A stretch of DNA of 5,716 nucleotides. Source: Candidatus Nesterenkonia stercoripullorum (GTDB taxonomy: Bacteria; Actinomycetota; Actinomycetes; Actinomycetales; Micrococcaceae). A program made the position numbers and the translations under genes. This document shows positions 5,418-5,716 of the stretch, one piece after another; the first letter of the stretch is position 1, and every line of letters begins with the position of its first letter. The DNA is taken from positions 1-5,716 of the forward strand of contig DXGD01000279.1 in the NCBI GenBank assembly GCA_019114115.1, in the 5' to 3' direction. The notes beneath the pieces were generated by a model, which did no database searches, was not told the origin of the DNA, and saw nothing but the letters and a program-made list of their open reading frames with translations.

Positions 5418-5716
5418 GTGAGCGCGGCGCCCCTACCGAAGCCTTCGCTTGCCCAGCACAGCGGAGATGCCTCGACGACCCATGTCTTCACCATCTCGGA
5501 GGTGCTCCGAGAGCTCCAGGGAGACTTTCCCGATCTGACGGCCTCGAAGCTCCGTTTCCTGGAGGAGCGCCAGCTCGTCGAGCCGGCCCGCACGGCATCC
5601 GGCTACCGCAAGTACTGTGCCGCTGATGTGGAGCGTCTGCGGTTCATTCTCGCCCTCCAGCGCGATCGGTATATGCCGCTGGACGTGATCAAGAAGACCA
5701 TGGATGCCATCGACGC
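5418..5716 (+). CDS. ftsR: MerR-family transcriptional regulator, FtsR/Rv1828-like (3' partial)
   Basis: The first 99 codons of a DNA-binding regulator that runs off the window end. After a Pro/Ser-rich N-terminus of about 22 residues comes the MerR winged helix-turn-helix: FTISEVLRELQGDFPDLTASKLRFLEER at 24-51, then VEPARTASGYRKY at 54-66, which is the wing with its conserved SGYR, and the AADVERLRFILALQRDRYMPLDVIKKTMD helices at 68-96. The FPDLTASKLRFLE wording, in place of the more usual VSxxTLRYYE, is typical of the actinobacterial Rv1828/FtsR subgroup, and the place directly after garA matches both Rv1828 and Corynebacterium ftsR next to odhI. In C. glutamicum FtsR activates ftsZ, linking this locus to cell division; that role here is inferred from family and position. 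The C-terminal dimerisation part is not visible. Confidence 0.9.
   Translation, partial: MSAAPLPKPSLAQHSGDASTTHVFTISEVLRELQGDFPDLTASKLRFLEERQLVEPARTASGYRKYCAADVERLRFILALQRDRYMPLDVIKKTMDAID

Overview
This is GC-rich DNA with strong G/C preference at third codon positions, TAATG/ATGA stop-start overlaps and frequent GTG starts. Gene content points to an actinobacterium. The trio gcvH - garA/odhI - MerR (ftsR/Rv1828-like) is a known actinobacterial neighbourhood (Rv1826-Rv1827-Rv1828 in Mycobacterium tuberculosis). The transporter genes resemble the mycobacterial LpqY-SugABC trehalose system closely, judged from memory of those sequences. The very acidic extracytoplasmic binding protein would suit a halotolerant member of the Micrococcales such as a Nesterenkonia relative, but that placement is a guess.

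Positions 1-4288 hold an ABC sugar-importer operon on the + strand: the C-terminal part of a substrate-binding lipoprotein (5' end outside the window), two permeases (sugA-like, sugB-like) and the ATPase (sugC-like). The first three genes overlap by 4 bp and 1 bp, so they are probably translationally coupled. A 129-nt gap separates sugB from sugC. That gap is filled by a 43-codon open frame whose ATG overlaps the sugB stop and whose stop lies one base before the sugC ATG.

Positions 4289-4444 are the main intergenic region. It holds a short 12-bp tandem repeat running out of the sugC 3' end, two overlapping palindromes, and a plausible extended -10 promoter with a tandem AACGAT repeat in its spacer. 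These probably separate the sugar operon from the next unit.

Positions 4445-5716 carry gcvH (lipoyl carrier of glycine cleavage), a GarA/OdhI-type FHA protein (phosphorylation-controlled regulator of 2-oxoglutarate and glutamate enzymes) and the N-terminal part of a MerR-family regulator that runs off the window end. The two short gaps between them (73 and 75 nt) hold a small hairpin and a cluster of TGTGA repeats.

In function, the left half imports a disaccharide, most likely trehalose. The right half links one-carbon/glycine metabolism, nitrogen/TCA control and probably cell-division control. All genes are on the + strand. No RNA gene, mobile element or CRISPR array was seen, and there is no gene-free stretch over 300 bases. 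Every gene belongs to a known family, so I find no new multi-gene system; the less expected features are the small coupled ORF in the sugB-sugC gap, the operator-like structure before gcvH, and the juxtaposition of the two clusters.
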